64,000 nt of DNA. Origin: Lacrimispora amygdalina (lineage in GTDB: Bacteria; Bacillota; Clostridia; Lachnospirales; Lachnospiraceae). The stretch spans positions 1 through 64,000 of the forward strand of contig NZ_QOHO01000052.1 in NCBI RefSeq assembly GCF_003432035.1. Direction: 5' to 3'. Each line of letters begins with the position of its first letter. Within the stretch, counting starts at the first letter, position 1. The translations under genes were made by a program, and so were the position numbers. Shown one piece after another: positions 40,968-49,790 of the stretch. The notes beneath the pieces are model-generated. The model saw only the letters and a list, made by a program, of their open reading frames with translations, searched no databases and was not told where the DNA came from.

Positions 40968-43565
40968 ATGAACCATCACATTCAGAATACGCTGGATATC
41001 CTGCCCTACGGCATCGGATATCTAAGGCTGCTTGTAGGCAGCAAGGGTGAAGCCGTAGATTATGTGCCCCTCGCCGTCAATTCTGCCTTTGAAACGCTGA
41101 CAGGCTGGCAGGGTGCGAATATATTGGGGGAAAGAGACTCTGAGACCCCCGGTATCGTAAGCTTCGGGCCGTACTGGCTTACCTATTTTGAATGCGCGAT
41201 CCGCTCGGGACAAGCGCAGGAAACGACCCAATGGATTGAGGATATCAAGCGATACCTGAAGATTACGGTTATTCCGGATCAAGAATTGACGTTTACACTG
41301 ATTCTTCGCGAAGCCTCCGACGAAACAACGCAGCCCGGCCGAGAGGATTACGAAGACCCGCTTCCGGAGGACATGAGCATTCTTTTTGATAAAACCCATG
41401 ACGCAATTAGTTTGGTTGAATACCACAATGGCGGATTCCGTTTTATCCGAAACAATGCCTTACATCAGCGCTTAACTGGCGTCAGTAACATTCACGGCGT
41501 GACGCCCGTCCAACTGGCGGGCGAGGAGGTGGGCGCAAAGCTTGAAACGTATTACGAACAGTGTCTGCGTACCAGCCGTCCAGTCAGCTATGAGCAGAGC
41601 TTCCAATTTGAGCCGGGACATCGGGTGTGGCAGACAGAGGTCACACCGGTCTTTTCCGGTGGCACCATACGCTATCTTTTATGCTCCAGCAAGGATGTGT
41701 CGGAGCTTAAAAAGGTTCAGGGCGAAAAGGAAGTGCTGGCTCAGCGTCTGAACGCAATGTTTGATCGGCACACCGCTATCATGCTGATTGTAGAACCATT
41801 CAGTGGTAAAATCCTTGACGCCAATCCTGCCGCCTGTGAATTTTACGGGTATTCCAAGGAGGAATTTGGGGCTCTGTTGGTCAACGATATCAACACGCTG
41901 CCTCCGGAAGAAGTAAAGAAGAACCGTATGATGACATATGAGGGAAAGCGACGGTTCTTTACCTTACCGCACCGTTTGAAAAACGGGGATACCCGATTGG
42001 TTGATATTTGCTCCTGCCCGATTTCCGATGGAGAGAACACCTTGCTCTATTCCATTATTTTTGACGTCACGGATCGGGAGATTTACCGGGAAGAACTGTA
42101 TACGGAAAAGGAGATGCTGCGCACAACGCTGCGCTCCATCGGCGACGGCGTGGTGACTACGGACAATTTCGGCGTAATCGGCAGTCTGAACGATGTTGCT
42201 CAGGAGATGACGGGGTGGACCAATGACGAGGCAAAAGGCAAGCTGTTTACGGAGGTCTTCTGCCTGCTCAACGAAGAAACCGGCGCGCCCGTGGAAAACC
42301 CCATACGGAAGGTGCTGGATACGGGCCGTATCGTGGGGCTTGCCAATCATACGGTGCTGGCAAACCGTCACGGCCAGTACATCCCCATTGCGGACAGTGC
42401 TGCGCCCATTCAAACAGAAAATGGAGAAACATTCGGCGTGGTCATGGTTTTCCGCGATGTAAGCGTTATAAAAGAACATAGCAGACAGATTGAGTTTCTA
42501 AGTGATCACGATCCCTTAACGGGGCTTTTTAACAGACGCTACGTAGAAAAAATCATGGACGGTCTGGATGTTGCGGAAAATCTGCCGATCTCCGTCATCA
42601 TAGGCGATGTGAACGGCCTCAAGATCACAAACGACGTTTTTGGGCCAAGAGCCGGCGATACCCTGCTACAAAATGTGACGAGTCTGCTCAAAGAAACTTG
42701 CAATTCGGACGATCTGATTGCTCGCTGGGGTGGTGATGAATTTGTTGTGTTCATGCTGCGGACAAGCCTGAAGGATGCGGAAGAAGTGGTGCATCAAATT
42801 ATGGATACCCGTATCCCTATCAATGGGAGCGGTTTGCTTCTGAGCATGTCGCTTGGGTGCGCCAGTAAGGAGGGCCTGGATATCGGCATCGAGGACGTTA
42901 TGCGCGAGGCGGAAGAATCCATGTACCATAAGAAGCTGCTGAACGGCCAGAGCTATCGAAATGCCGTCATCAATACCCTGCTTGCGACACTTTACGAAAA
43001 GAGCAATGAGACCGAGGAGCACTCCAACAGAATGGAAAGACATTGCCATTCCATCGGGCGTGCGCTGCGGCTCTCGTCGAAAGAAATGGCCGAGCTGTCT
43101 TTGCTTGCGCTCCTGCACGATATTGGAAAGGTTGGTATTCACCTTGATATTCTACGAAAGCCCGGACCGCTTACGAGCGTGGAATGGGAGGAAATGAAAC
43201 GGCACCCTGAAATCGGCTGCCGAATCGCCCAGGCGACGCCTGAGCTTTCTTCCGTAGCAGACCTCATTTTGGCCCACCATGAACGGTGGGACGGGACAGG
43301 CTATCCGTATGGGCTAAAAGAGGAAGAAATCCCCCTCGCCTGCCGAATTCTGGCCGTTACAGACGCGTATGACGCCATGACAAACGATAGGACGTATAGG
43401 GCGGCAAAAAGCCGTGAAGACGCCATTTCTGAGCTGCTTGACAACGCAGGATCACAGTTTGATCCCGAAATCACGACACTCTTTATTGATATTTTGCATG
43501 CGGAACAGGAAACAGACCCATATATAGAACTTGAAGATGCGCAAGAGGTAAGGAGGGATCACTGA
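40968..43565 (+). CDS. PAS-GGDEF-HD-GYP cyclic-di-GMP enzyme
   Basis: An 865-residue soluble protein with about four PAS-like sensor regions (roughly residues 10-120, 140-245, 255-370 and 385-500). A GGDEF domain (RWGGDEFVVFM near 590) and an HD-GYP domain (LLHDIGKVG near 720 and HHERWDGTGYPYGL near 770) follow. It could both make and break cyclic-di-GMP. I see no RxxD inhibitory site in the expected place. The start at 40968 follows AAAGGGAGG, and its stop overlaps the next start (TGATG), so it is coupled to the next enzyme. Confidence 0.9.
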   Translation: MNHHIQNTLDILPYGIGYLRLLVGSKGEAVDYVPLAVNSAFETLTGWQGANILGERDSETPGIVSFGPYWLTYFECAIRSGQAQETTQWIEDIKRYLKITVIPDQELTFTLILREASDETTQPGREDYEDPLPEDMSILFDKTHDAISLVEYHNGGFRFIRNNALHQRLTGVSNIHGVTPVQLAGEEVGAKLETYYEQCLRTSRPVSYEQSFQFEPGHRVWQTEVTPVFSGGTIRYLLCSSKDVSELKKVQGEKEVLAQRLNAMFDRHTAIMLIVEPFSGKILDANPAACEFYGYSKEEFGALLVNDINTLPPEEVKKNRMMTYEGKRRFFTLPHRLKNGDTRLVDICSCPISDGENTLLYSIIFDVTDREIYREELYTEKEMLRTTLRSIGDGVVTTDNFGVIGSLNDVAQEMTGWTNDEAKGKLFTEVFCLLNEETGAPVENPIRKVLDTGRIVGLANHTVLANRHGQYIPIADSAAPIQTENGETFGVVMVFRDVSVIKEHSRQIEFLSDHDPLTGLFNRRYVEKIMDGLDVAENLPISVIIGDVNGLKITNDVFGPRAGDTLLQNVTSLLKETCNSDDLIARWGGDEFVVFMLRTSLKDAEEVVHQIMDTRIPINGSGLLLSMSLGCASKEGLDIGIEDVMREAEESMYHKKLLNGQSYRNAVINTLLATLYEKSNETEEHSNRMERHCHSIGRALRLSSKEMAELSLLALLHDIGKVGIHLDILRKPGPLTSVEWEEMKRHPEIGCRIAQATPELSSVADLILAHHERWDGTGYPYGLKEEEIPLACRILAVTDAYDAMTNDRTYRAAKSREDAISELLDNAGSQFDPEITTLFIDILHAEQETDPYIELEDAQEVRRDH

Positions 43566-46500
43566 TGCGAAAAAGGCTTTTCGCCCTTGCTAAAACGGCA
43601 AAATCCCCAAGGGATACCTCAATGCGTAAACGCTTTACAATACCCTCCGTGCTTCAATTGCTGATCACCATTGGCCTCATCGGATTCTTTCTGATCCAGG
43701 CGGGTATGAATAGCTCCCAATTGATTTTGAAGGAATTACAGCAGCAGATGATGCGGCAGGTCAACGACCAGCTCTCCGGGCATATGCATACGGCGATGCA
43801 CTTAAATCAGATGCACGCCGATCTGATGCAATGTGGGCTTCTGGATCTGGAATCCACAGTCCAGCGTGAACGGTATTTTTCGAGTCACATCAAATCCTAT
43901 CCGGATGTGGCAATGACCTTCATCGGTCAGCCGGATGGGTCATTTTATGGCGCGCGCCGTACTATGGACGGTGAAATACAGGTTGTACGCAACGACAGCA
44001 CAACACAGGGGGCTTCCCGGTATTATCGGATCACAAGCTCGGGGGAAGGCGTGGCGCTGGCTGATGAGTTCCCCAACTTTGACCCGCGCACGCGCCCCTG
44101 GTATACCCAGGCCGTGGAGACGGGAAAGCCTGTTTTCAGCAGTGTATACAGCCATTTTGTTTTCCGCGAGCCAACCATTTCGGCCAGTCATCCGGTTTAT
44201 GATCAAAATGGTCGGTTGATTGGCGTTTTTGGCGTCGACTACCTTTTGTCCTGGCTTGGAGAGACTTTGGGCAGCTTACCCATCGGCGATTCCGGGCAGG
44301 TGTTTGTGACCGACAATATGGGCATGCTCATCGCCACCTCTTTTGACGGCCCCGCCTATCGAATGTCGGAGGGGGGTTCCCAGCTAATTCCGGCCAAGGA
44401 CAGCGACAGCACGCTGATACAGGCCGCATTGGATTTGCGGGAAGAAGAATATGAAAAAAGCCTGCCGGGGTTCACTGTTGCCGGGGAGAAATATTTTGTC
44501 GGACGCTCAACTTTTCAAGAGCGTGGCGTTAACTGGAATATTTATGTCGTTTCGGCGGAAAACGATTTTCTCGGCGGAGTGAAGCAGTCGGTGGTACATA
44601 CCGTAATCATCTTGGCGGTTTCGCTGCTCATCTCTGTTTTTCTGATGTCCTGGATTGGCCGGCGGGTGACACGGCCCCTTGTTACATTAAGCAAAGCCGC
44701 CGATGAACTGGCCGGAGGAAATCTGACTCCTATCCCCGATAGCGGCCGAAGGGATGAGATCGGCGCGCTGACACGGGCTTTTAACGACATGGGATTGCGG
44801 TTGACCAATATGGTCACCCATTTGGAGGATGAGGTGGCAACGCGGACGCAGGAGCTGAAAGAACGCAACGAGGAATTGGGACAGCTCAATGAGTTGCGAG
44901 AAACTTTTTTTGACGCGGACACCAGCTATGTATTCCTCAAGGACGAGAATCTAAAATACGTATTTGTCAACAAGGCCATGAAGGAATTTATGCAGCTCCC
45001 CTACGACGCCATCATCGGCCACGACGATTTTGCACTGGTGGAGAGGGAGTTTGCGGAAATATGCACAGGGTCGGATCGTGACGCGCTTGAGCAGTGCAGG
45101 CTCATCATCAGCACGACCGCGTGGAACAACCGCTTTTTCAGAACCACAAAGTTTCCCGTGCGTATGCCGAACGGTGTCTTTGGTGTGGGCGCCTACATCA
45201 GCGACATCACGGAAGAATATAAAAATCAGCAAATCCGGGAACGGATGCTCAAAGGAAACGAACTGCTGCTGGATGTACTTGGCCGCAGCTTTGGCAGCAC
45301 ACAGGAGCAGCTTGATTATGCGCTGCATGGGCTTTTAGAGCTGTCGCAAAGTCAGTACGGCTACATCTATTTTTATGATGAGAAAAAAGAGGAATTTACC
45401 CTGAATTCATGGACACAAGGCGTTATGGCGGAATGCGCAGTGCAGGGAGAGCCTAAGATATATCAGCTTGCGCATACAGGCATTTGGGGCGAAGTGGTCA
45501 GACAGCGCAAACCCATTATCGTCAATGATTTTAATACGCCGAATCCGCTGAAGAAAGGATATCCCGAAGGGCATGTGGCGCTGAAAAGGTTCATGTCAGT
45601 TCCCGTTTTTATTGACGATCAGATCGTTGCGGTTGTTGGTTTCGGTAACAAGCAGACGGATTACAACGATACGGATGTGTATGAAATGACCATGCTCATG
45701 AGCGGCGTATGGAACGCGGTGCAACGCCGGGAATCGTTGGAGACGCTTGCCTATGAGCGAGGTAAATACTTTCAGACGCTTCTATCCATTGGTGATGGCG
45801 TTATTGTGATTGACAGGAACAGAAATATTGAAATGCTCAACGAAGTGGCATGTGACCTGACCGGCTGGCGGCCCGAGGAAGCCGCGGGCGTCGATTACAA
45901 GAAAGTCTTTGTTTTATCTTATGAGCAGGAAGGCTTTACCGTCGATGACCCAATTGAGAAGGTGTTCTTAACAGGTGAAACCCAGGAACTGGGGAACCAT
46001 GCAATTCTGACCTCTAAAAACGGCATGCAATTCCATTTGGAGGACAGCGCCGCTCCAATTATGGATAACAAAGGTACCCTTGCCGGTGTTGTGCTGGTTT
46101 TTAGGGATGTCACCGAGAAAAAGGAGCAGCGAAAGAAAATTGAATATATCAGCTTCCACGACTCGCTGACAGGGCTGTACAACAGGCGGTTTTTTGAGGA
46201 TGAACTGCGCCGTATTGACACAGAGCGCAATCTTCCGATTTCGATCCTGATGGGTGACGTCAACAGCTTAAAGCTGACAAACGATATCTTTGGGCACGCG
46301 TTCGGCGACATGCTGCTGGAACGGATTGCCGAGGTGATGCGGAGCGTTTGCCGCGCGGATGATATCATTGCGCGCTGGGGCGGAGACGAATTCGTGCTGC
46401 TGCTGCCGAAAACAAGTCCTGAAGAAGCTGAGAGGATTGCTGAGCGGATCAAACAAGAGGTTTCCACCCAACAAATCCGTGCAGTGAAAGGCAGTATTTC

Positions 46501-47173
46501 CCTTGGGCACGATGCAAAAATTGATCCTTCCGACGACATCACGCAGGTGCTGAGCAGCGCAGAAGCCAAAATGTACACAATCAAAGCGCTGGAACGCGAC
46601 GAAACGCTCAGTCAGGAGCTGGACACCTTGATCTCCACGCTTTTTGAAAAAAGCGAATACGAAAAAGAGCACGCCGCGCGGGTGAGCAGCCTGTGTCAAA
46701 GGCTTGGCAGGGCACTGCGTTTGCCCGAATCTGATATTCAAATGGTCACGGAGTCCGGGCGATTGCATGATATTGGAAAGATCGTACTGGACCCCGCCCT
46801 GTTGAAAAAAGGTTATCAACTGAATCCGGAAGAATGGCATGAGATGAACCAACACCCGATCATAGGCTACCGAATACTCAATTCCTTTCATGACACGCTG
46901 AAATTGGCGGAAGTGGTTCTCTCACATCACGAGAATTGGGATGGCTCCGGCTACCCCAAAGGGCTCAAAGAGGAAAGTATCCCGCTGCTGGTCCGTATCA
47001 TATCGGTTGCGGAAAGCTATGATCGAATGGTGCATACACCTGACGGCCCCCGGATTAAAAGCTCCGCGGAAGCGATACAGGAGCTCCAGCGTTGTGCGGG
47101 AGCGCAATTTGATCCGGATATCGTTGCTGCGTTCGTAAATTGCGTTGGAGCTGATGGCAACCCGAATTGTTAG
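43565..47173 (+). CDS. dCache-HAMP-PAS-GAF-PAS-GGDEF-HD-GYP receptor enzyme
   Basis: A 1202-residue membrane receptor. Helix 1 near residues 20-45, an extracellular double-Cache sensor (DPRTRPWYTQAVETGKPVFSSVY, GVFGVDYLLSWL) to about 340, helix 2 near 345-365, HAMP, PAS (LREEFF-like LRETFFDADTSYVFLKDENLKYV), a GAF region (about 570-720), a second PAS, GGDEF (RWGGDEFVLLLP near 940) and HD-GYP (LHDIGKIVLD, HHENWDGSGYPKGL). It should sense an external small molecule and adjust cyclic-di-GMP. It overlaps the previous gene by one base. A 7-bp stem (GCGAAAA/TTTTCGC) directly follows the start. Confidence 0.9.
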   Translation: MRKRLFALAKTAKSPRDTSMRKRFTIPSVLQLLITIGLIGFFLIQAGMNSSQLILKELQQQMMRQVNDQLSGHMHTAMHLNQMHADLMQCGLLDLESTVQRERYFSSHIKSYPDVAMTFIGQPDGSFYGARRTMDGEIQVVRNDSTTQGASRYYRITSSGEGVALADEFPNFDPRTRPWYTQAVETGKPVFSSVYSHFVFREPTISASHPVYDQNGRLIGVFGVDYLLSWLGETLGSLPIGDSGQVFVTDNMGMLIATSFDGPAYRMSEGGSQLIPAKDSDSTLIQAALDLREEEYEKSLPGFTVAGEKYFVGRSTFQERGVNWNIYVVSAENDFLGGVKQSVVHTVIILAVSLLISVFLMSWIGRRVTRPLVTLSKAADELAGGNLTPIPDSGRRDEIGALTRAFNDMGLRLTNMVTHLEDEVATRTQELKERNEELGQLNELRETFFDADTSYVFLKDENLKYVFVNKAMKEFMQLPYDAIIGHDDFALVEREFAEICTGSDRDALEQCRLIISTTAWNNRFFRTTKFPVRMPNGVFGVGAYISDITEEYKNQQIRERMLKGNELLLDVLGRSFGSTQEQLDYALHGLLELSQSQYGYIYFYDEKKEEFTLNSWTQGVMAECAVQGEPKIYQLAHTGIWGEVVRQRKPIIVNDFNTPNPLKKGYPEGHVALKRFMSVPVFIDDQIVAVVGFGNKQTDYNDTDVYEMTMLMSGVWNAVQRRESLETLAYERGKYFQTLLSIGDGVIVIDRNRNIEMLNEVACDLTGWRPEEAAGVDYKKVFVLSYEQEGFTVDDPIEKVFLTGETQELGNHAILTSKNGMQFHLEDSAAPIMDNKGTLAGVVLVFRDVTEKKEQRKKIEYISFHDSLTGLYNRRFFEDELRRIDTERNLPISILMGDVNSLKLTNDIFGHAFGDMLLERIAEVMRSVCRADDIIARWGGDEFVLLLPKTSPEEAERIAERIKQEVSTQQIRAVKGSISLGHDAKIDPSDDITQVLSSAEAKMYTIKALERDETLSQELDTLISTLFEKSEYEKEHAARVSSLCQRLGRALRLPESDIQMVTESGRLHDIGKIVLDPALLKKGYQLNPEEWHEMNQHPIIGYRILNSFHDTLKLAEVVLSHHENWDGSGYPKGLKEESIPLLVRIISVAESYDRMVHTPDGPRIKSSAEAIQELQRCAGAQFDPDIVAAFVNCVGADGNPNC

Positions 47174-47266
47174 AAGATATTGGAGGTGAAGTTTTCCGAT
47201 GGTACAATATATAACCCTTCCGAACATCCGCGACATATGGAAAGATCAGATGAATGGAGCGATTGT

Positions 47267-48121
47267 ATGAGTTCAGCAAATCAAAAATTGATTTTCAGGT
47301 TGCTCTGTGTTCCCTTAATGATGTTATTTATCTTTATTGTAAATATATTACGCATACCAAACCCCATGATGATTCTGGTGATCCCCGTGGTCTACTATAC
47401 CTATTCCGACGGCTATGTAAGCGGCATACTAAGCGGGACAACGGCAACCATCTACGCGTCGTATTTCTTTCTGGTTGAAACGCATGATCCGGCCGGTATG
47501 GTAAAAATGGCGACGATTGTTTTGAACGTCTTCACGGTGATATTGCTGATCGGAAAGCTGAAGGCGAGGGATAAAAAGAATATGGGCGAATTATTGCGCC
47601 TGAACGATTCACTGGTTCTGGCCGCCACAACGGATAAGCTGACGGGAGCCACGAATCGTCAAGCCTTTTTAGAAGCGGCGCAAGCTGTATTTGAAAACAA
47701 TACTCGCCTTCAAAACCCTGTATCCGTACTTTTTATTGATGTGGATCATTTCAAGCAGGTAAACGATATTTACGGGCACGCATTCGGAGACAGCGTCTTA
47801 ACCCGGATTTCAGAAATAATCGCTCGTTGTCTTCGAAACAGTGATTTAAGCTGCAGATACGGAGGGGATGAATTTATTGCTTTGCTGTTCCACACCGATT
47901 GCAGCATTACCCAAATTGCTGCGAATCGGATTATGAGCGAAGTGCAGCAGGCACAATTTGATATGCATCCTGATTTCCGTTTATCCGTAAGTATCGGAAT
48001 TTCTTCCGGCATTCCAACAACCACGCAGGATTTGGACGATTTGATTAATAGCGCAGACGAGAATATGTATCAAGCAAAACAGAAAGGACGCAACCAAATC
48101 GTTCAAAACCAAATAAACTAA
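47267..48121 (+). CDS. Membrane GGDEF diguanylate cyclase
   Basis: A 284-residue protein with about four membrane helices in the first 100 residues and a GGDEF domain (DKLTGATNRQAF, FIDVDHFKQVNDIYGHAFGD, RYGGDEFIALLF, SVSIGISSGI). The catalytic residues look intact, so it should make cyclic-di-GMP. The start ATG 47267 follows TGGAG; the frame is open back to 47180, but that stretch is hydrophilic and unconserved. It is the third cyclic-di-GMP enzyme in a row and lies just before the riboswitch. Confidence 0.88.
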   Translation: MSSANQKLIFRLLCVPLMMLFIFIVNILRIPNPMMILVIPVVYYTYSDGYVSGILSGTTATIYASYFFLVETHDPAGMVKMATIVLNVFTVILLIGKLKARDKKNMGELLRLNDSLVLAATTDKLTGATNRQAFLEAAQAVFENNTRLQNPVSVLFIDVDHFKQVNDIYGHAFGDSVLTRISEIIARCLRNSDLSCRYGGDEFIALLFHTDCSITQIAANRIMSEVQQAQFDMHPDFRLSVSIGISSGIPTTTQDLDDLINSADENMYQAKQKGRNQIVQNQIN

Positions 48122-48305
48122 CCGTAAACACTGGTGTTTAGCAAAATGAGATTACATGCTATGGATTATTGCCGGGGAAGTTGCAAGATTACTGCAATTT
48201 CGAGAGATTATGGATAAAATTCCTCCGAAAGCGATATTGAAACTGCGGCTATTTGGACGATGCAATCCAAGTACCAGAGAAACAAGCAGAAACAACAAAT
48301 CAATA

Positions 48306-48392
48306 AAGCTATGGGCAAACCTGTCTAAAGGCAGGGACGCAAAGCCGAGGGTCTAAGGCACTTAATGTGCTATGATAGTCTGGCTGCTAAAA
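48306..48392 (+). ncRNA. Cyclic-di-GMP-I (GEMM) riboswitch aptamer
   Basis: The conserved order is intact: GGGCAAACC, a short hairpin with CTGTC/GGCAG arms, GGGACGCAAAGCC, GGGTCTAAGG, a hairpin GCAC-TTAAT-GTGC and then ATGATAGTCTGGCTGCT, corresponding to the conserved 3' half. It lies 185 bases after the third GGDEF gene. Downstream is a hairpin region and, at 48611, a very strong terminator. The regulated gene is unclear: no sizeable gene lies between aptamer and terminator, and the sigma-like gene follows. Confidence 0.88.
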
Positions 48393-48610
48393 GTCAAGCG
48401 AAGCCCGCCCTCTTACTTTGGAAGGTAGGCTTTTGCGGCTTTTAACGGATGTTTTGGACTTCGTGATACCGGCTTTCGCTATGGCTATGGCGAGAGAGGT
48501 ATCCATATGAAGATATTCAGGTGTTATCCCTTTTCGGGGTGTAAATAGAGACAGAACAACCTATAAATACTCCAGTTCAAACCTACAATTTAATCATGTA
48601 AACCTAAAAA
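48393..48610 (+). other. Riboswitch downstream region with tiny open frame
   Basis: This stretch holds an imperfect stem AAGCC/GGCTT (about 48412-48441), a stem GATACC/GGTATC (about 48463-48504) and a 13-codon open frame at 48507-48548 (MKIFRCYPFSGCK) seven bases after AGAGG. The frame may be a leader peptide or the remnant of a lost target gene. Evidence is too thin to call it a gene. Confidence 0.3.
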
Positions 48611-48652
48611 AGTTAGCATTTTGCCAAGGGCGAAGTGCTGACTTATTTTTTT
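48611..48652 (+). terminator. Very strong intrinsic terminator
   Basis: AGTTAGCATTTTGCC pairs over 15 bases (three G-U pairs) with GGCGAAGTGCTGACT around a three-base loop, followed by TATTTTTTT. It ends the transcript carrying the riboswitch before the sigma-like gene. Confidence 0.9.
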
Positions 48653-48788
48653 CGACAAATTTCCTTTTTGTTTTACAAATAATCCCATTCTATCGGTTTT
48701 GGTGTAACCTTTCTGGCAAACCATGTTGCCGTTCCCCACCCTCCGATCTGTTTTCGCATTTTCGCAAAACAGATCGGAGGAAAGGAAC

Positions 48789-49280
48789 ATGAAAAATTAT
48801 AAAGACAGTGATTATGCCCTGAATAAATTCAGCGAAGGCATTGTTTACCGTTTCGCAGACCGCATTATAGAAATCACACTGGAGGACTACCTTGCGGAGA
48901 ACCCCGGCAGGACGGCACAGGACTTTTTGGAGCTGAAAGCCTTGTCGGATGAAATCTACCATGAGCAAGTCACACATGAAAATCGGACAAGCCGTTTGGA
49001 TGTGAGCATCAATGGGCTGGAGGAAACAGAGCAGCTTTCCGTGCCAGCCCTTGACTTGGACTTGATACATAAAAGCGATACCAGAAAAGCCAAGGAAGCC
49101 GCAAGGCGGTTGCTGGACAGTGGGAAATTGACAGAAATCCAGCGACGTAGGTTTATCCTGCACTTCTTCCAAGGTTTGTCTACCCGGCAAATTGCAAGGC
49201 TGGAGTCTGTTAAGCAACATTCAGTCTGGATGAGCTTGCAGTGGTCGGCAAAAAAGTTAAAAAAATTTTTTGATGAATGA
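48789..49280 (+). CDS. Sigma-70-like ICE regulator
   Basis: A 163-residue protein whose last 60 residues form a sigma region 4-like helix-turn-helix (LTEIQRRRFILHFFQGLSTRQIARLESVKQHSVWMSLQWSAKKLKKFF). The first 100 residues are less typical, so it is a short sigma-like factor of the type common on Firmicutes ICEs. The start at 48789 follows CGGAGGAAAGG. It may direct transcription from the TGTCTGGACGC-type promoters seen at 12.6 and 52.5 kb; that link is a guess. Confidence 0.75.
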   Translation: MKNYKDSDYALNKFSEGIVYRFADRIIEITLEDYLAENPGRTAQDFLELKALSDEIYHEQVTHENRTSRLDVSINGLEETEQLSVPALDLDLIHKSDTRKAKEAARRLLDSGKLTEIQRRRFILHFFQGLSTRQIARLESVKQHSVWMSLQWSAKKLKKFFDE

Positions 49281-49790
49281 TGTGTCACCCCCCCTGTTTT
49301 TTTGACATTGGGTGAAAGGATTCCAATTTCCTTTCGCCTGAACATTGAAAACAGAATACGGGTGTGATGGGTACATCACCGGCAGGGGGAGCGACACGCT
49401 GGGACACGCCAAGACGGGGGCAATGCCCTCCGAGCGATTATGTCTGCGGCAGTTACGCCCCGTGGTGGGACGGATTGCGACGATCCCTGCCGGTTATCAT
49501 GGTACTTCTGCTTTGAACGCCTCACCGCATTGAGCAGCCCGGTAGACGGCCGGGAAAACGCATCACCCTCGTTTGAGATAGAATGAGGGGCGGCTTTTAT
49601 GGAGTCCGGCAACACCAGCCGGATCGCTTGTCACACCTTTGCTTTTCTATAAAAATCTATCGTGTTCTATTGGAGCGATAGAAACCATGCGGCGGAACAG
49701 GTCTTTTCAGTCAGCAGACTTTCAAAACGGTTCCTGATTCCGCCGCATTCTTGTGTCGCTCCTTTAGGCAAGCAAAGGAGGCAAAATATT
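49281..49790 (+). ncRNA. Structured non-coding region upstream of helicase gene
   Basis: About 500 bases with unusual secondary structure. ACCGGCAGGG (about 49378-49387) pairs with CCCTGCCGGT (about 49483-49492); CCGGC/GCCGG sits near 49605-49621; TCTATCG/CGATAGA near 49656-49683; and ATGCGGCGGAA (49687-49697) pairs perfectly with TTCCGCCGCAT (49738-49748). A 62-codon open frame from TTG 49345 crosses the first part but lacks a ribosome site. Possibilities are a long mRNA leader, an element-encoded RNA or a single-strand origin. Confidence 0.5.

Noticed and set aside
45919-46584. Minus-strand open frame opposite the GGDEF/PAS receptor
   Set aside because: Ser-rich, low-complexity shadow of the coding strand.
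49345-49533. 62-codon open frame from TTG in the structured region
   Set aside because: No ribosome site; the sequence is better explained by RNA-like inverted repeats. It could be a real small protein if conserved at codon level.
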